A stretch of 64,000 bases of DNA from Caldilineaceae bacterium. GTDB taxonomy: Bacteria > Chloroflexota > Anaerolineae > Caldilineales > Caldilineaceae. Made by a program: the position numbers and the translations under genes. The stretch is from assembly GCA_020433455.1 (NCBI GenBank), contig JAGRCP010000008.1, positions 1 to 64,000 on the forward strand. Reading direction: 5' to 3'. Position 1 is the first letter of the stretch; each line of letters opens with the position of its first letter. Shown piece by piece: positions 39,664 through 48,639 of the stretch. The notes under the pieces are model-generated. The model was not told the DNA's origin, ran no database searches, and saw only the letters and a program-made list of their open reading frames with translations.

Positions 39664-41280
39664 TCAGTCGCTTTGGGGTTGGAGATAGAGATAGTTATAT
39701 CCGCCGACGAAGGTGGTGTGATAGTCGCCCAGCTTGTCGGCGTTCCACGTGTAGAGGGTCTCCTGGAATATGTACGGGACCACCACCATGGCTTCGTATT
39801 CCATGACGTTTGCTTCGTGGAGAATAGCCATGCGCTCTTCCGTATCAAAGGTGGCGGTGGATTGGAGAAGCAAGTCATCAAAGGTGGGATCGTCGGGATC
39901 GCACCAACCGCTCATGCCCACGCTCGCGTTACAGCCTGCGTAGAGGCGCAGCCAGGTGGCCGGATCAACGTGCAGGTTCTGCTGCACGACAAAACCGGCA
40001 TTGGCGCTGTTGTGATCCTGGCGCAGAATTTCGATGTGACGGGCAAATTCGTTGACTTCGATTTCCAGCTTGATGCCTACTTCAGCCAGGCTGCTCTGCA
40101 TCATCTGCAGGAGTTGGGAGCGGAAAGGCTGGGGCGTTACCGAAACTTTGAAGGTGTAGCCGTCGGGATTGCCGGCCGCGGCCAGCATCTCTTTGGCTTT
40201 TTCCACATCACGGTGCAGCGCCTCGCCCGCCGGCTCATAGGCCCAACTGCCGGGCGGAATCAAACCGTCGGCCGCGGTGCCGTAGCCCTCAAACCCTACG
40301 TTGATGAGCACGTCGTAGTCGATCGCGTAGGCGAATGCCAGGCGGTTCTCCAGCTTGTCGAAGGGCGGGATGCGGGTGTTGAGCACCAACGAATACCAGC
40401 CAGTCTGGTCGCTGCCCACCTGGAAGCCGGGGATGGCTTCGAACAGGGGCACATCTTTCGGCTCCTGTTCATGGAGCAGATCCAGCTCGCCGCTTTGGGC
40501 CGCCAACAGCGCCGACGCGCCGTCCTGGAAGTTGCGCCAGATAATACGGTCGGCCAGCCCCACGCCTTCCTGCCAGTAGTTGGGGTTCTTGGCCAGAATG
40601 ACTTCTACGCCCGGCTCCCACTTTTCCAGGGTGTAGGGGCCGCTGCCTACCGGATTGATGCCAAAGGCGTCTGTGCCCGCCTCTTCATATGCAGTCGGTG
40701 AAACGATGGACGTGTTGGGTTGCGACAGCGCATAGAGCGCCGTAACGTCAGGCTGACTGAAGGTGAATTGAACCGTAGATTCATCCAGCGCTTCCCAACC
40801 GGATAAGGTCAGGACGGAGGTGCCCAGGAAGAGGTCGGGATCCTGGAACAGGTCCGCGCTGTAGATAACCGCATCCGCATTGAGGGGCGTGCCGTCGCTA
40901 AAGGTCACATCGTTCCGAAGATGGAAGGTGATCGTCTGTCCGTCTTCCGAAACTTCCCACGAATCGGCCAGCCACGGGATCACGTTGCCGTCATCATCCA
41001 CCCGTACAAGCGTGTCGAAGAGTCCGATAGCGACGCCGGTAGCTGCCGGGTTGTTGACGTTGAAAGGGTTCAGATCGGTGAATTGTTGCAGATAGCTGAT
41101 GCGAATGCTGGTCGGCGCGCCCGAATCCGCCGGGGCTGCGTCAGCGGATTCCGCGGTCGCGCCGTCGGTCGCGACCGCGCCAGTGGAAGAGGTCTCCGTG
41201 CGACCGCCGCCGCAGGCCGCCAGGGTCAGCGCAGCAATCGTCAGTATGATGATTCCATACAGTCGAAATTTCGATTTCAT
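39664..41280 (-). CDS. ABC transporter substrate-binding lipoprotein (family 5, DppA-like)
   Basis: This is the extracellular receptor of the importer. The lipoprotein signal ends LAAC with lipidated C23. The mature part carries LADSWEVSEDGQTITFHLRN and GSGPYTLEKWEPGVEVILAKN, hallmarks of the solute-binding family 5. The 538-residue length is typical. ATG 41280 is chosen because GAGGAAAATC lies just before it; the in-frame GTG at 41292 overlaps that site. Family 5 proteins bind peptides, nickel or oligosaccharides. Beside five sulfatases, a sulfated sugar ligand is the simplest guess. Confidence 0.92.
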   Translation of the reverse strand: MKSKFRLYGIIILTIAALTLAACGGGRTETSSTGAVATDGATAESADAAPADSGAPTSIRISYLQQFTDLNPFNVNNPAATGVAIGLFDTLVRVDDDGNVIPWLADSWEVSEDGQTITFHLRNDVTFSDGTPLNADAVIYSADLFQDPDLFLGTSVLTLSGWEALDESTVQFTFSQPDVTALYALSQPNTSIVSPTAYEEAGTDAFGINPVGSGPYTLEKWEPGVEVILAKNPNYWQEGVGLADRIIWRNFQDGASALLAAQSGELDLLHEQEPKDVPLFEAIPGFQVGSDQTGWYSLVLNTRIPPFDKLENRLAFAYAIDYDVLINVGFEGYGTAADGLIPPGSWAYEPAGEALHRDVEKAKEMLAAAGNPDGYTFKVSVTPQPFRSQLLQMMQSSLAEVGIKLEIEVNEFARHIEILRQDHNSANAGFVVQQNLHVDPATWLRLYAGCNASVGMSGWCDPDDPTFDDLLLQSTATFDTEERMAILHEANVMEYEAMVVVPYIFQETLYTWNADKLGDYHTTFVGGYNYLYLQPQSD

Positions 41281-41684
41281 GATTTTCCTCACAGTTGTAG
41301 AGTAGGGAGCAAATGGAACAGCGTTCCGGTTTCCTGCTTTCGGACTGATGGTTTTGTATCTGTTCGATAGGCGCCTCGCTTGTGCAAAGGTTGCGATTGT
41401 CAGTACAAGACAGGGGATAACGAGATTTCACTCGGGCGTATACAAACGGATGACTTCAAAATGAGTTGACGACAGGCGCATGCTTGCACTGCTGCCTGCG
41501 GCGCTGCGTCCAGGGCAGGCTTCGGGCCTCAGCTCCTGGGTGGTCAACTAATTTTGCCCGGCTTTATCCACCTTTGGGCGCAATTGAGATTCTGTCCAAA
41601 GGGGAAAGAACGGCGATGGCTTGACTTGTAAAAAGCTTGGTCAAATCTTCCGGCAGGTTTAAATTGCGCCGCCGGCTACCGGCT
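41281..41684. other. Intergenic stretch between the binding-protein gene and sulfatase 3
   Basis: About 400 bases separate two minus-strand genes. A ribosome site (GAGGAAAATC) is at its left edge. I see no convincing promoter, hairpin with T-run or open frame. Because of the length a separate promoter for the transporter genes is likely here but was not located. Confidence 0.5.
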
Positions 41685-43487
41685 CTATGGCTCAGGCGGA
41701 GGAAGGGCTGCGTCTTCTTCATCCAGGCGTTCCAGCTCGGCGGCGACGGCTTTCAACCTGGCGGCCGTGAAGAGGCCGGGCGCAAAGTTGGCAATCTGGA
41801 GGAGCGACGCATTGACGGCCGGCTTCAAGAGCGGATTGTCCTGAAAGCCGGGGAAGTGACATTCCAGGATGGACGCAGCTCCTTCATTGGCCAACAATTC
41901 CTTGATGGGGGTCTCAAGATTCAGGGCGCCGTTTCCGGCCCCAATCTCCTCGGGATGCAAGGCGCGCAGCGCGGTTTCATGCTGGGCCGCCAGATGCAGA
42001 TGACGGGCTTCCACCACGCCGTCCTGGGGCAGATTCAGGCGCGCGTATTGCTCCGCCGGCGCGTCATTGGCCTGCATCATCTCAACCATGAGCTTGATGA
42101 GGCGCGTCTCTGTTTCCTCATCCACAATGGGCTGTTCCTGATGGGGATCGGTTTCCAGATCAAAGAGAAGCGATCCGAAGATGGCCGGATTGAGCCCCGA
42201 GTGGACAGGAATTTTCAGAGTCGCACAGCCTTTGGTGAAGGTGAAAGGATCGGCTAACGTTGCGTCGTGCAGCTCTGCGACGCCGAAGCGGGAGCGCATG
42301 TGGGTGGGCATAAGCGTGTAGTCAAAGAGAGGCCGATTGGCGTCGGACTGGGGGGCACGCAGATAGGTATAGCGGCCGTCGGTGATGTTAACGTGGCCGC
42401 CGTGGGAGCCGTAGAGCGCGGCCGCCCGGGGCGATTCTGTGCCGCTGCTCGTCCCTGCATCCAGCGCAAGACCCTGCATGTCCTCCGGCCGTTCCACACC
42501 GAAAAAGTTCAGCAGGGTCGGCGGTACGTCAATCATTTGCACCAGCCCCTCCCGCCGCTCGGCTCGGACGCGGTTACGTGGATCCCAGACAAAAAGGGGC
42601 GTGTGCACCACTTCGTTGTAGAAGGGCTGCACGCTTTTGGCCCACCAATTGTGCTCGCCCAGCAGATAGCCGTGGTCCGTACAGACAATGAGGAGCGTGT
42701 CCTCCCACATGTTGAAGCGGTCCATCATGTCCAGTACCCGGCCAAGAGAGCGATCACACATGCTCACCAGCGCGGCGTAGGTCTTGCGGACATGGTCCAC
42801 CGTTTCCGGCGCTTCGGTGACCCGGGCGTAAGGCGGCCAGTCCATATCCGGCCCGCGATAGTCGTCAGGATAGAGCGCTTTGTACTGGTCGTGGACGAAG
42901 AAGGGCTCATGGGGATCAAACGTCTCGATCTGGAGGAACCAGTCTTCCTTTGCGTGATTGGCGGCCACAAAGTCCAGGCCCAGATCAAAGACCCGGGTTT
43001 GGCTCTGCTCCGCCTCTGTGGGCATGTACTCCCGGTTGATCTTGTCCTGGCGCTTCATGTTGGCGAACATGCTCTCCGCTTCGTCCCACTCATCCCCTTC
43101 AGGCACGCGGCCCTTCCAGAGATCGCCTTCCTGACCGCGCACGAACTCCCAACTGCTGTAACGATTGTGATAGGTCGCGCCGCCGTCTTCCCAGTAATGC
43201 TGATGGTCGCTGATGAGGTGGGTATAGATCCGGTTTTGCTTGAGCAATTCGGGCATGGAATCGTCAAACGGCTCGATGGGTCCCCAACTGCGGTGGAGGA
43301 AGTTGTAGCGACCGGTATGGAGTTCACGCCGTGCCGGCATGCAGGGCATGCTGCCGGAGTAACAGTTGTCGAACGTGACCGCGCGCTCGGCCAGGCGTTC
43401 AAAGTTCGGCGCCTCTACCCACTCGCACCCGTAGTTGGGCAAAAAGCGACGATTAAGCGAGTCAAACATGACCATGATTGCCTTCAT
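41685..43487 (-). CDS. Sulfatase 3 (Cys-type, cytoplasmic)
   Basis: The longest sulfatase of the set (600 residues), with C49-M-P-A-R in SMPCMPARRELHTGR. N-terminal metal residues lie in IMVMFDSLNRRFLPNYG; the later metal motif is IVCTDHGYLLGEHNWW. An additional C-terminal region of about 110 residues (about 480-600) is helical and acidic and has no counterpart in sulfatases 1, 4 or 5. There is no signal peptide. An AGGAGG site within the end of sulfatase 4 precedes its ATG by a few bases, so the two are coupled. The exact ester cleaved is unknown. Confidence 0.92.
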   Translation of the reverse strand: MKAIMVMFDSLNRRFLPNYGCEWVEAPNFERLAERAVTFDNCYSGSMPCMPARRELHTGRYNFLHRSWGPIEPFDDSMPELLKQNRIYTHLISDHQHYWEDGGATYHNRYSSWEFVRGQEGDLWKGRVPEGDEWDEAESMFANMKRQDKINREYMPTEAEQSQTRVFDLGLDFVAANHAKEDWFLQIETFDPHEPFFVHDQYKALYPDDYRGPDMDWPPYARVTEAPETVDHVRKTYAALVSMCDRSLGRVLDMMDRFNMWEDTLLIVCTDHGYLLGEHNWWAKSVQPFYNEVVHTPLFVWDPRNRVRAERREGLVQMIDVPPTLLNFFGVERPEDMQGLALDAGTSSGTESPRAAALYGSHGGHVNITDGRYTYLRAPQSDANRPLFDYTLMPTHMRSRFGVAELHDATLADPFTFTKGCATLKIPVHSGLNPAIFGSLLFDLETDPHQEQPIVDEETETRLIKLMVEMMQANDAPAEQYARLNLPQDGVVEARHLHLAAQHETALRALHPEEIGAGNGALNLETPIKELLANEGAASILECHFPGFQDNPLLKPAVNASLLQIANFAPGLFTAARLKAVAAELERLDEEDAALPPPEP

Positions 43488-43490
43488 GCC

Positions 43491-44903
43491 TTAGACCTCC
43501 TCCTGATTTGCCGCCGCCTCAGCGGACAGACGCCGACAGATTTCCGGCTTTTGTTTCGCCAGGTTGGTCAGCTCGTGGGGATCCGTCTCCAGATCGAAGA
43601 GTAGCTCGCGCCCGTCCTGGTAGCGGATAAATTTATGGCGCCCGTCAAACGTCATTTCCCAGTCCTGCAGGGCGGAGATGACCGCCGTACGGTGAGTCGT
43701 TGCTTCGCCGGTTAATATCTTTTTCAAGGAGCGGCTATCCATTTCCGCCGGTACGTCGATGCCGGCGTAGTCCAGGCAGGTGGCGGCCAGATCGTGGAGC
43801 GAAACCAGCGCACGGCTGGTTACACTTTGGGCAACGCCCGGTCCGCTCACGATCAGGGGGACGCCCACCGCGGGCTGATAGGGTACGCCTTTCATCCACA
43901 GATCGTGGTCACCCAGCATTTCACCGTGATCGCCGGCGTAGACCACAAGGGTGTTTTCCAACTCGCCTCGCTCGGCCAGCAGCGTCAAATAGCGACCTGC
44001 CTGGGCGTCAATGTGCTCGATCATGGCCGCGTAGTTGCGGCGAATCTCATTGTGGGTCGCGCTGTCGAACTCCGTGGAGTCTACAGGCGGTGCAAAGTCA
44101 ACGTCACGCCACTGTTGGTGCATGGCTTGCGTAACGTCCAGGGGATCGTGGGGGCCGCCAAAGTTGACCTGGAGAAACCAAGGCTTGCCGTCGGGAAAAT
44201 TGCGCAGCATCTCCCGTCCCTGTTCCCCTATCCAGGCGTCGCCGTACGCGTCATCGGGCAGGGGGGAGGGCCATGTGCTCGTATAGGGGTGACGAAACCA
44301 AATGTCCTGCACGTGAGCGTCCAGCAGGCCGCGTTTGGCCAGGAAGGCCGTATACGGGCCGGCCGGCATTGCGCTGGGCGCCTGTTCTCGGTAAGGATAA
44401 TCGACCAGAGCGCGTCGCGCGTACTCGCCGATTTTTCCCGGACTTTGGCTGTAAAACTCCAGATATCCCAGGGGGAATACGCCGGTCGCGGCCCGAATTG
44501 CGTCGATTTTTCCCTCGCTGTCCACGCCTTCAGAAAAGCCCCACTCTTCCAGCAGGTGTGCGCCGTCCAGGCCCCACGTAAACTCAGGCTTGTGCAGGTC
44601 GAATTTGCCTGCACCCGCCACGTGATAGCCGGACTCGCGCAGGATGCTGTAAAACGTCGGCTGCTCCAAGGGGTAATTGGCCTGATTCGACGGCACGCCC
44701 GCCCGCGCGTAGGAGCGTCCGGAGGCCAGGCAAGCCCGGGAAGGGCCGCACATGGGCGACGGACAGACGGCCTGGGTGAAGTTGACGCCCCGGGCGGCCA
44801 GCTTCTCGATATGGGGATTGCGTACCGGAATGTCCGAGTTTATGGTCAGGAAATCCGGGCGATGCTGATCGGAAATCAGCAGCAGGATATTGGGCGGATT
44901 CAT
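43491..44903 (-). CDS. Sulfatase 4 (Cys-type, cytoplasmic)
   Basis: A 470-residue sulfatase with C52-G-P-S-R in PMCGPSRACLASGRS. It opens MNPPNILLLISDQHRPDFL, the common SDQHR variant of the metal site. The second metal motif is VYAGDHGEMLGDHDLWMKG. The longer open frame back to 45131 overlaps sulfatase 5 and has no family sequence, so ATG 44903 is taken, 13 nt after the sulfatase 5 stop. The ribosome site is weak, suggesting coupling to the previous gene. It lacks a signal peptide. Confidence 0.92.
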   Translation of the reverse strand: MNPPNILLLISDQHRPDFLTINSDIPVRNPHIEKLAARGVNFTQAVCPSPMCGPSRACLASGRSYARAGVPSNQANYPLEQPTFYSILRESGYHVAGAGKFDLHKPEFTWGLDGAHLLEEWGFSEGVDSEGKIDAIRAATGVFPLGYLEFYSQSPGKIGEYARRALVDYPYREQAPSAMPAGPYTAFLAKRGLLDAHVQDIWFRHPYTSTWPSPLPDDAYGDAWIGEQGREMLRNFPDGKPWFLQVNFGGPHDPLDVTQAMHQQWRDVDFAPPVDSTEFDSATHNEIRRNYAAMIEHIDAQAGRYLTLLAERGELENTLVVYAGDHGEMLGDHDLWMKGVPYQPAVGVPLIVSGPGVAQSVTSRALVSLHDLAATCLDYAGIDVPAEMDSRSLKKILTGEATTHRTAVISALQDWEMTFDGRHKFIRYQDGRELLFDLETDPHELTNLAKQKPEICRRLSAEAAANQEEV

Positions 44904-44916
44904 TTTTTTGCTCAGG

Positions 44917-46380
44917 TCAGTCGGCGTACGGTGCGGATAACGGCTTTGGTTCAAAGGGAAATCCCTGCGGCGGTTTGCGATTTTCGCCGCCCCAATAAAA
45001 GGGCTCGCGCAATTGCTGCCACGGTCGATTTTCCCACGCAAAGGCCCGGAAGGGATCCCGGATGCGCTCCATTTCGTCGATGAGGCGCTTGTGAAGGCGA
45101 TTGCGCACTTGGGCATGGGCCGGATCGTCAATCAGGTTGTGGGTTTCGTAAGGGTCTTCGACCAAATCATACAACTCGTCGCTGTCAATCAGGTTGATGG
45201 CCAGCTTGTAGCGTTCGTCCCGCACGCAACGGATGGGGTAAAACGCGCCGAACTGATCGTGATTGATGGCGAAGCGATTGAAGCTGATAAAAACATGCTC
45301 ATGCACGGCCGCCTCGGGAGTGCGGAAGAGCGGCGCAAGGCTCTGGCCGTGCAGGCTCTCCGGCGGTTCAATGCCCGCTAATTCCAGCAGCGTGGGCATA
45401 AGATCGATCTGGCTGATGAGCGCATTGCTCACCGCTCCTTCCGGTCCGCCGGGTATGCGCACGATAAAGGGAATACTGGTGATTTCCTCATACATCATGG
45501 GTCCTTTGGAGATCAGGCCGTGCGCGCCCAACATGTCGCCGTGATCGCTGGTGTAAATTACGGCCGTATCCTCAGCGTGAAGCGTTTCCACCGCATCCAG
45601 CACCCGTCCAATCTCCCGGTCGATGTAGGCATTGCAGCCGTAGAACCGATCAATCCAGGCGGCCCGATCGATCCAGGGAACGTCGCCGTTTTGCCTGCGC
45701 TGGATCTGCTGCATGGCCGGTTTGTCCGTCACCGGTGCGTTATAGTTGGGCGGTTCGGGAATCTCTGCGTCTTCAAAACGCTCCCAGTATTCAGGCGGTG
45801 CGATAAAGGGACCGTGAGGTTCGTCAAAGGAGACAACCAGCAGGAACGGCTCGTCTTCGCCTACGCTTTCCAGAAAGTCCACGGCTCGATCCGCGACCAT
45901 GTGGCCCCAGATTTTTTCTTCGGTGAAGCCTGCCTGGCGCAACTCCTGCGCGGTTTTGGCCGTTTTGTACCGGGCGAACATTTCCGGCCCGATGGCGTGG
46001 GCGTAGCGGTAGCCGTCAAACCACCAGTCCGGCTCAAAACCGCCATCCGGCTCGCCGTCGCCGAAATATTCGGAGCCGTCCAGATGCCATTTGCCCGTGT
46101 ACGCAGCGCGGTAGCCGTACCGGCGGAAAATCGTTCCCATGAGGGGAATATGGCGGTGGGGCGACAGGTTGTTGCTCCAAGCCCCGTTGACCGCCGGCTG
46201 CATGCCCGTAAATATGGCCCCCCGGGCGGGCGTGCAGACGGGCGTACTGGTATACGCTCGCTCGAACCGAATGCCCTGGGCGGCCATTCGGTCCAGATTG
46301 GGCGTATCGGCTTCGGGATTGCCGTAGGCCCCAACCATGGACTTGGTTTGCGAGTCTGTGATAATCAGAACGAGATTCAT
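44917..46380 (-). CDS. Sulfatase 5 (Cys-type, cytoplasmic)
   Basis: A 487-residue sulfatase with C49-T-P-A-R in PVCTPARGAIFTG. The start MNLVLIITDSQTKSMVGAYG runs straight into the fold with no signal peptide. The second metal motif is IYTSDHGDMLGAHGLISKG. A C-terminal segment (RAFAWENRPWQQLREPFYW) caps the active site in related enzymes. It is the first sulfatase after the PadR gene, at a gap of about 184 nt, and starts a three-sulfatase run. Confidence 0.92.
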   Translation of the reverse strand: MNLVLIITDSQTKSMVGAYGNPEADTPNLDRMAAQGIRFERAYTSTPVCTPARGAIFTGMQPAVNGAWSNNLSPHRHIPLMGTIFRRYGYRAAYTGKWHLDGSEYFGDGEPDGGFEPDWWFDGYRYAHAIGPEMFARYKTAKTAQELRQAGFTEEKIWGHMVADRAVDFLESVGEDEPFLLVVSFDEPHGPFIAPPEYWERFEDAEIPEPPNYNAPVTDKPAMQQIQRRQNGDVPWIDRAAWIDRFYGCNAYIDREIGRVLDAVETLHAEDTAVIYTSDHGDMLGAHGLISKGPMMYEEITSIPFIVRIPGGPEGAVSNALISQIDLMPTLLELAGIEPPESLHGQSLAPLFRTPEAAVHEHVFISFNRFAINHDQFGAFYPIRCVRDERYKLAINLIDSDELYDLVEDPYETHNLIDDPAHAQVRNRLHKRLIDEMERIRDPFRAFAWENRPWQQLREPFYWGGENRKPPQGFPFEPKPLSAPYAD

Positions 46381-46564
46381 CGTGGTTCTCCGAATTACTA
46401 AGCAACTGTGGGCAAAAAATGTAGCGCTTGCAGGACGTCGCCGGGAGCGCCGGGCTCTAGTCCGGCAAGCGCGCCAAGCCGTAGTAAGTTGAAAAATTAG
46501 CCCGGTTTATGCGTAGGGCTGCGACCCTTGCGGTCGTCTGCTGCGTTACTATCCGGTTACCCTG

Positions 46565-47143
46565 CTAGGCAATGAGGGACTCTGCTTCTTCCTCAAAAAA
46601 GGCCAGCAGCTTCTCCAGTTGCGCGACGTACAGGTCCATGCCCTCCGCTCCGCATTGGTGCAGCTCGTTGCTAATGGCCTGCACATAAGCCAACTGATCG
46701 CCGGCCAGCAGTTGGGATTCGATGGTGCGATCCCGATGACGAAACTGGGCGATCTGCTCCTGGCGAAAGCTGAGTTCCGTCTTGAGCTGCTGAACGATTA
46801 CGGCGCGTTCTACCAAAAATGCGTATCTGACTCGAAAAAAGATGCTGCTTTCGTTATAGCGGAAGGTCTGCTGCACCGGGCTGTAGAGGAGGTTTAGCAA
46901 TTCGTCGCGTCCTGCTTGGGTAATAGAGTAGATTTTGAGGTCAGCCTTCCCTTCGCGTAGCTCTTCCTCGAAGGTGACCAGGCCATTTTCCGCCATGCGC
47001 TTCAGCGTCGTGTAGATCTGGCTGAGCGCCGTTCTTTTGCGGGCAAAACGCCCCTCAGTATCCAGATATTTCTTGACGTCATATCCGGTCAGCGGATTGA
47101 TGGTCAGCAAGCCCAGGATGTAGTGCTCCAATTTGGCTTTCAT
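46565..47143 (-). CDS. PadR-family transcriptional regulator
   Basis: A winged helix (about 1-75, MKAKLEHYILGLLTINPLTGYDVKKYL onward) is followed by a long helical C-terminal dimerisation arm rich in Gln and Glu. At 192 residues it matches PadR subgroup 1. These proteins usually repress nearby genes until a small ligand binds. It heads the 18-kb minus-strand block of sulfatase and transport genes. An AT-rich palindromic operator overlaps the promoter about 250 nt upstream, so it probably controls itself and perhaps the genes behind it. Confidence 0.88.
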   Translation of the reverse strand: MKAKLEHYILGLLTINPLTGYDVKKYLDTEGRFARKRTALSQIYTTLKRMAENGLVTFEEELREGKADLKIYSITQAGRDELLNLLYSPVQQTFRYNESSIFFRVRYAFLVERAVIVQQLKTELSFRQEQIAQFRHRDRTIESQLLAGDQLAYVQAISNELHQCGAEGMDLYVAQLEKLLAFFEEEAESLIA

Positions 47144-47241
47144 AAATAACCGTCTTTTCTGGATAGGGCCGCAGGCAACCGTTCGGTGCAGACAGATCGC
47201 GGCGTGATCGATCTGGAGGCGGCGAGCAACTATTCCAAGGA

Positions 47242-47318
47242 GGCGTACATACCACGCCGGAAACCAGGAACTTCTGCTTTCGGTAGGGACCGCCGGTTTA
47301 TTTCCGTCGAAATTTGCT
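47242..47318. repeat. Palindromic intergenic repeat, copy 3
   Basis: It begins GGCGTACATACCACGCCGGA and ends TTATTTCCGTCGAAATTTGC, in the same order and orientation as copy 2. It lies in the leader of the PadR gene, about 100 nt before its start. Confidence 0.6.
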
Positions 47319-47376
47319 ATGCAAAAACAGGGTCCGGACTGGGGCTCCGGCCATACGAAAATGATTTGATTTTTAT

Positions 47377-47421
47377 AAATAGTATATAAGTTTTTATACT
47401 ATACAAAATTATATACTATTT
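47377..47421 (-). promoter_or_regulatory. AT-rich palindromic operator of the PadR gene
   Basis: AAATAGTATATAA at 47377-47389 is inversely repeated as TTATATACTATTT at 47409-47421. An internal TATACTAT at 47395-47402 adds a further half-site. Binding would cover the promoter. Confidence 0.75.
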
Positions 47422-47426
47422 GTCAA
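47398..47426 (-). promoter_or_regulatory. Promoter of the PadR gene
   Basis: TTGACA, a 17-bp spacer and TATAGT on the minus strand, embedded in the palindromic operator. The leader to the PadR ATG is about 250 nt. Confidence 0.75.
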
Positions 47427-47658
47427 TACCCAATTTTTTACAAAGTTCGGAAACAGGCGAAATTTCCGCGGGTTAACCGGGTTTTGTTGCGTCGCTCATC
47501 TTCGCCATTCCTGCGCGGTGTGGTATAAAATTCAGTAGAAATGTCCTGCTTGCTGTTGCAAAAGGCATGAACTCGTAAGGCGTGATTCGTCATGAGTCGC
47601 GGCTGACGAGTCCGACATCTGCATCCGCATAAACTTCGGCTTACCTCGGCTTTCTCCT

Positions 47659-48591
47659 ATGTCTCTTCACTTTCGCACTGACGATACGTTTACCATCGCC
47701 CTGTTTACCGACCTCCACTGGCGGGACGGCGGTCCGCAGGATCGGCGTACTGCTGCGCTCATGGAAGATATCCTGGCGGCGGAGGAGCCTGATTTGGTTG
47801 TGCTGAACGGCGATACGATTGACGGCGCGTATTGTGAAGATCCGGCGGCGGCGCTGCGGAATGCCGTCGCGCCGCTTGTGGCACGGCAACTGCCCTGGGC
47901 CGCGGTTTTCGGTAATCATGATGATGAGGGGGCGATGGATCGGACTGCGCTCATGCAGGCGATGCAGGCGCTGCCCGGCTGTCTGGCTCAGCCCGGCCCG
48001 GCTACGCTCTCGGGCGTAGGCAACTACGTCTTGCCCGTCATGCACGGCGGCGGGGAGATGGGGGCCCGGCTGCTCTTCATGGATTCCCACGCCTACGCCC
48101 GTACGGATGTAGGCGGCTATGGTTGGTTCGAGCGGGATCAGATTGACTGGTATTTGGAGCAGGCCCAGTTAGCCCGTGCCGTCCAGGGGCGGGTACTGCC
48201 TACGCTGGCCTTTTTTCATATCCCCTTGCCGGAATACAACGAGGTCTGGGATCTCCACACCTGTTACGGCGTGAAGGGCGAGGCGGTCTGCTGTCCGCTG
48301 GTGAACACGGGCATGTTTGCCGCGCTGCATGAGGCGGCTGAAGTCATGGGCGTCTTCGTGGGTCATGACCATTTCAATGACTTTATTGGCGAGCTTCACG
48401 GCATTCGCCTGGCCTTTGGCCGCGTTTCCGGCTACAGCGGGTATGGCGATTGGGCGCGGGGCGTGCGGATGATCCGCCTGCGTCGAGGCGTCTACGATTT
48501 CGAGACGTGGCTCCGACTGGACAGCGGCGAGGTCATCACCGGGCAGCCCCGACATTTGCCCGACTTTGATCGCCCTACGTGTATTTTGTAG
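47659..48591 (+). CDS. Calcineurin-like metallophosphoesterase
   Basis: A two-metal phosphoesterase of 310 residues with all blocks visible: FTDLHW (D-x-H), LNGDTIDG (GD), FGNHDDE (GNHD), FFHIPLPE and VGHDHFNDF (GHDH). The closest remembered group is the purple-acid/Ted1-Siz-type phosphatases that act on small phosphoesters. There is no signal peptide. It is transcribed away from the PadR block and is followed 48 nt later by the acetyltransferase. The substrate is unknown. Confidence 0.9.
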   Translation: MSLHFRTDDTFTIALFTDLHWRDGGPQDRRTAALMEDILAAEEPDLVVLNGDTIDGAYCEDPAAALRNAVAPLVARQLPWAAVFGNHDDEGAMDRTALMQAMQALPGCLAQPGPATLSGVGNYVLPVMHGGGEMGARLLFMDSHAYARTDVGGYGWFERDQIDWYLEQAQLARAVQGRVLPTLAFFHIPLPEYNEVWDLHTCYGVKGEAVCCPLVNTGMFAALHEAAEVMGVFVGHDHFNDFIGELHGIRLAFGRVSGYSGYGDWARGVRMIRLRRGVYDFETWLRLDSGEVITGQPRHLPDFDRPTCIL

Positions 48592-48639
48592 GCGATAATC
48601 TGTTTGGCGCTTTGATTAACCCAAACGTAAGGGGGAACT

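Larger units (their letters stand above)
47144..47658. other. Regulatory stretch between the PadR gene and the metallophosphoesterase
   Basis: About 515 bases hold the PadR promoter/operator and repeat copy 3 (each listed separately) plus the leader of the plus-strand phosphoesterase. A TATAAA-like -10 at about 47526 may serve that gene, but its -35 is poor. No further gene is seen. Confidence 0.6.

Noticed and set aside
44904-45131. N-terminal extension of sulfatase 4
   Set aside because: It overlaps the end of sulfatase 5 by over 200 bases and carries no sulfatase sequence; the family start is at ATG 44903.
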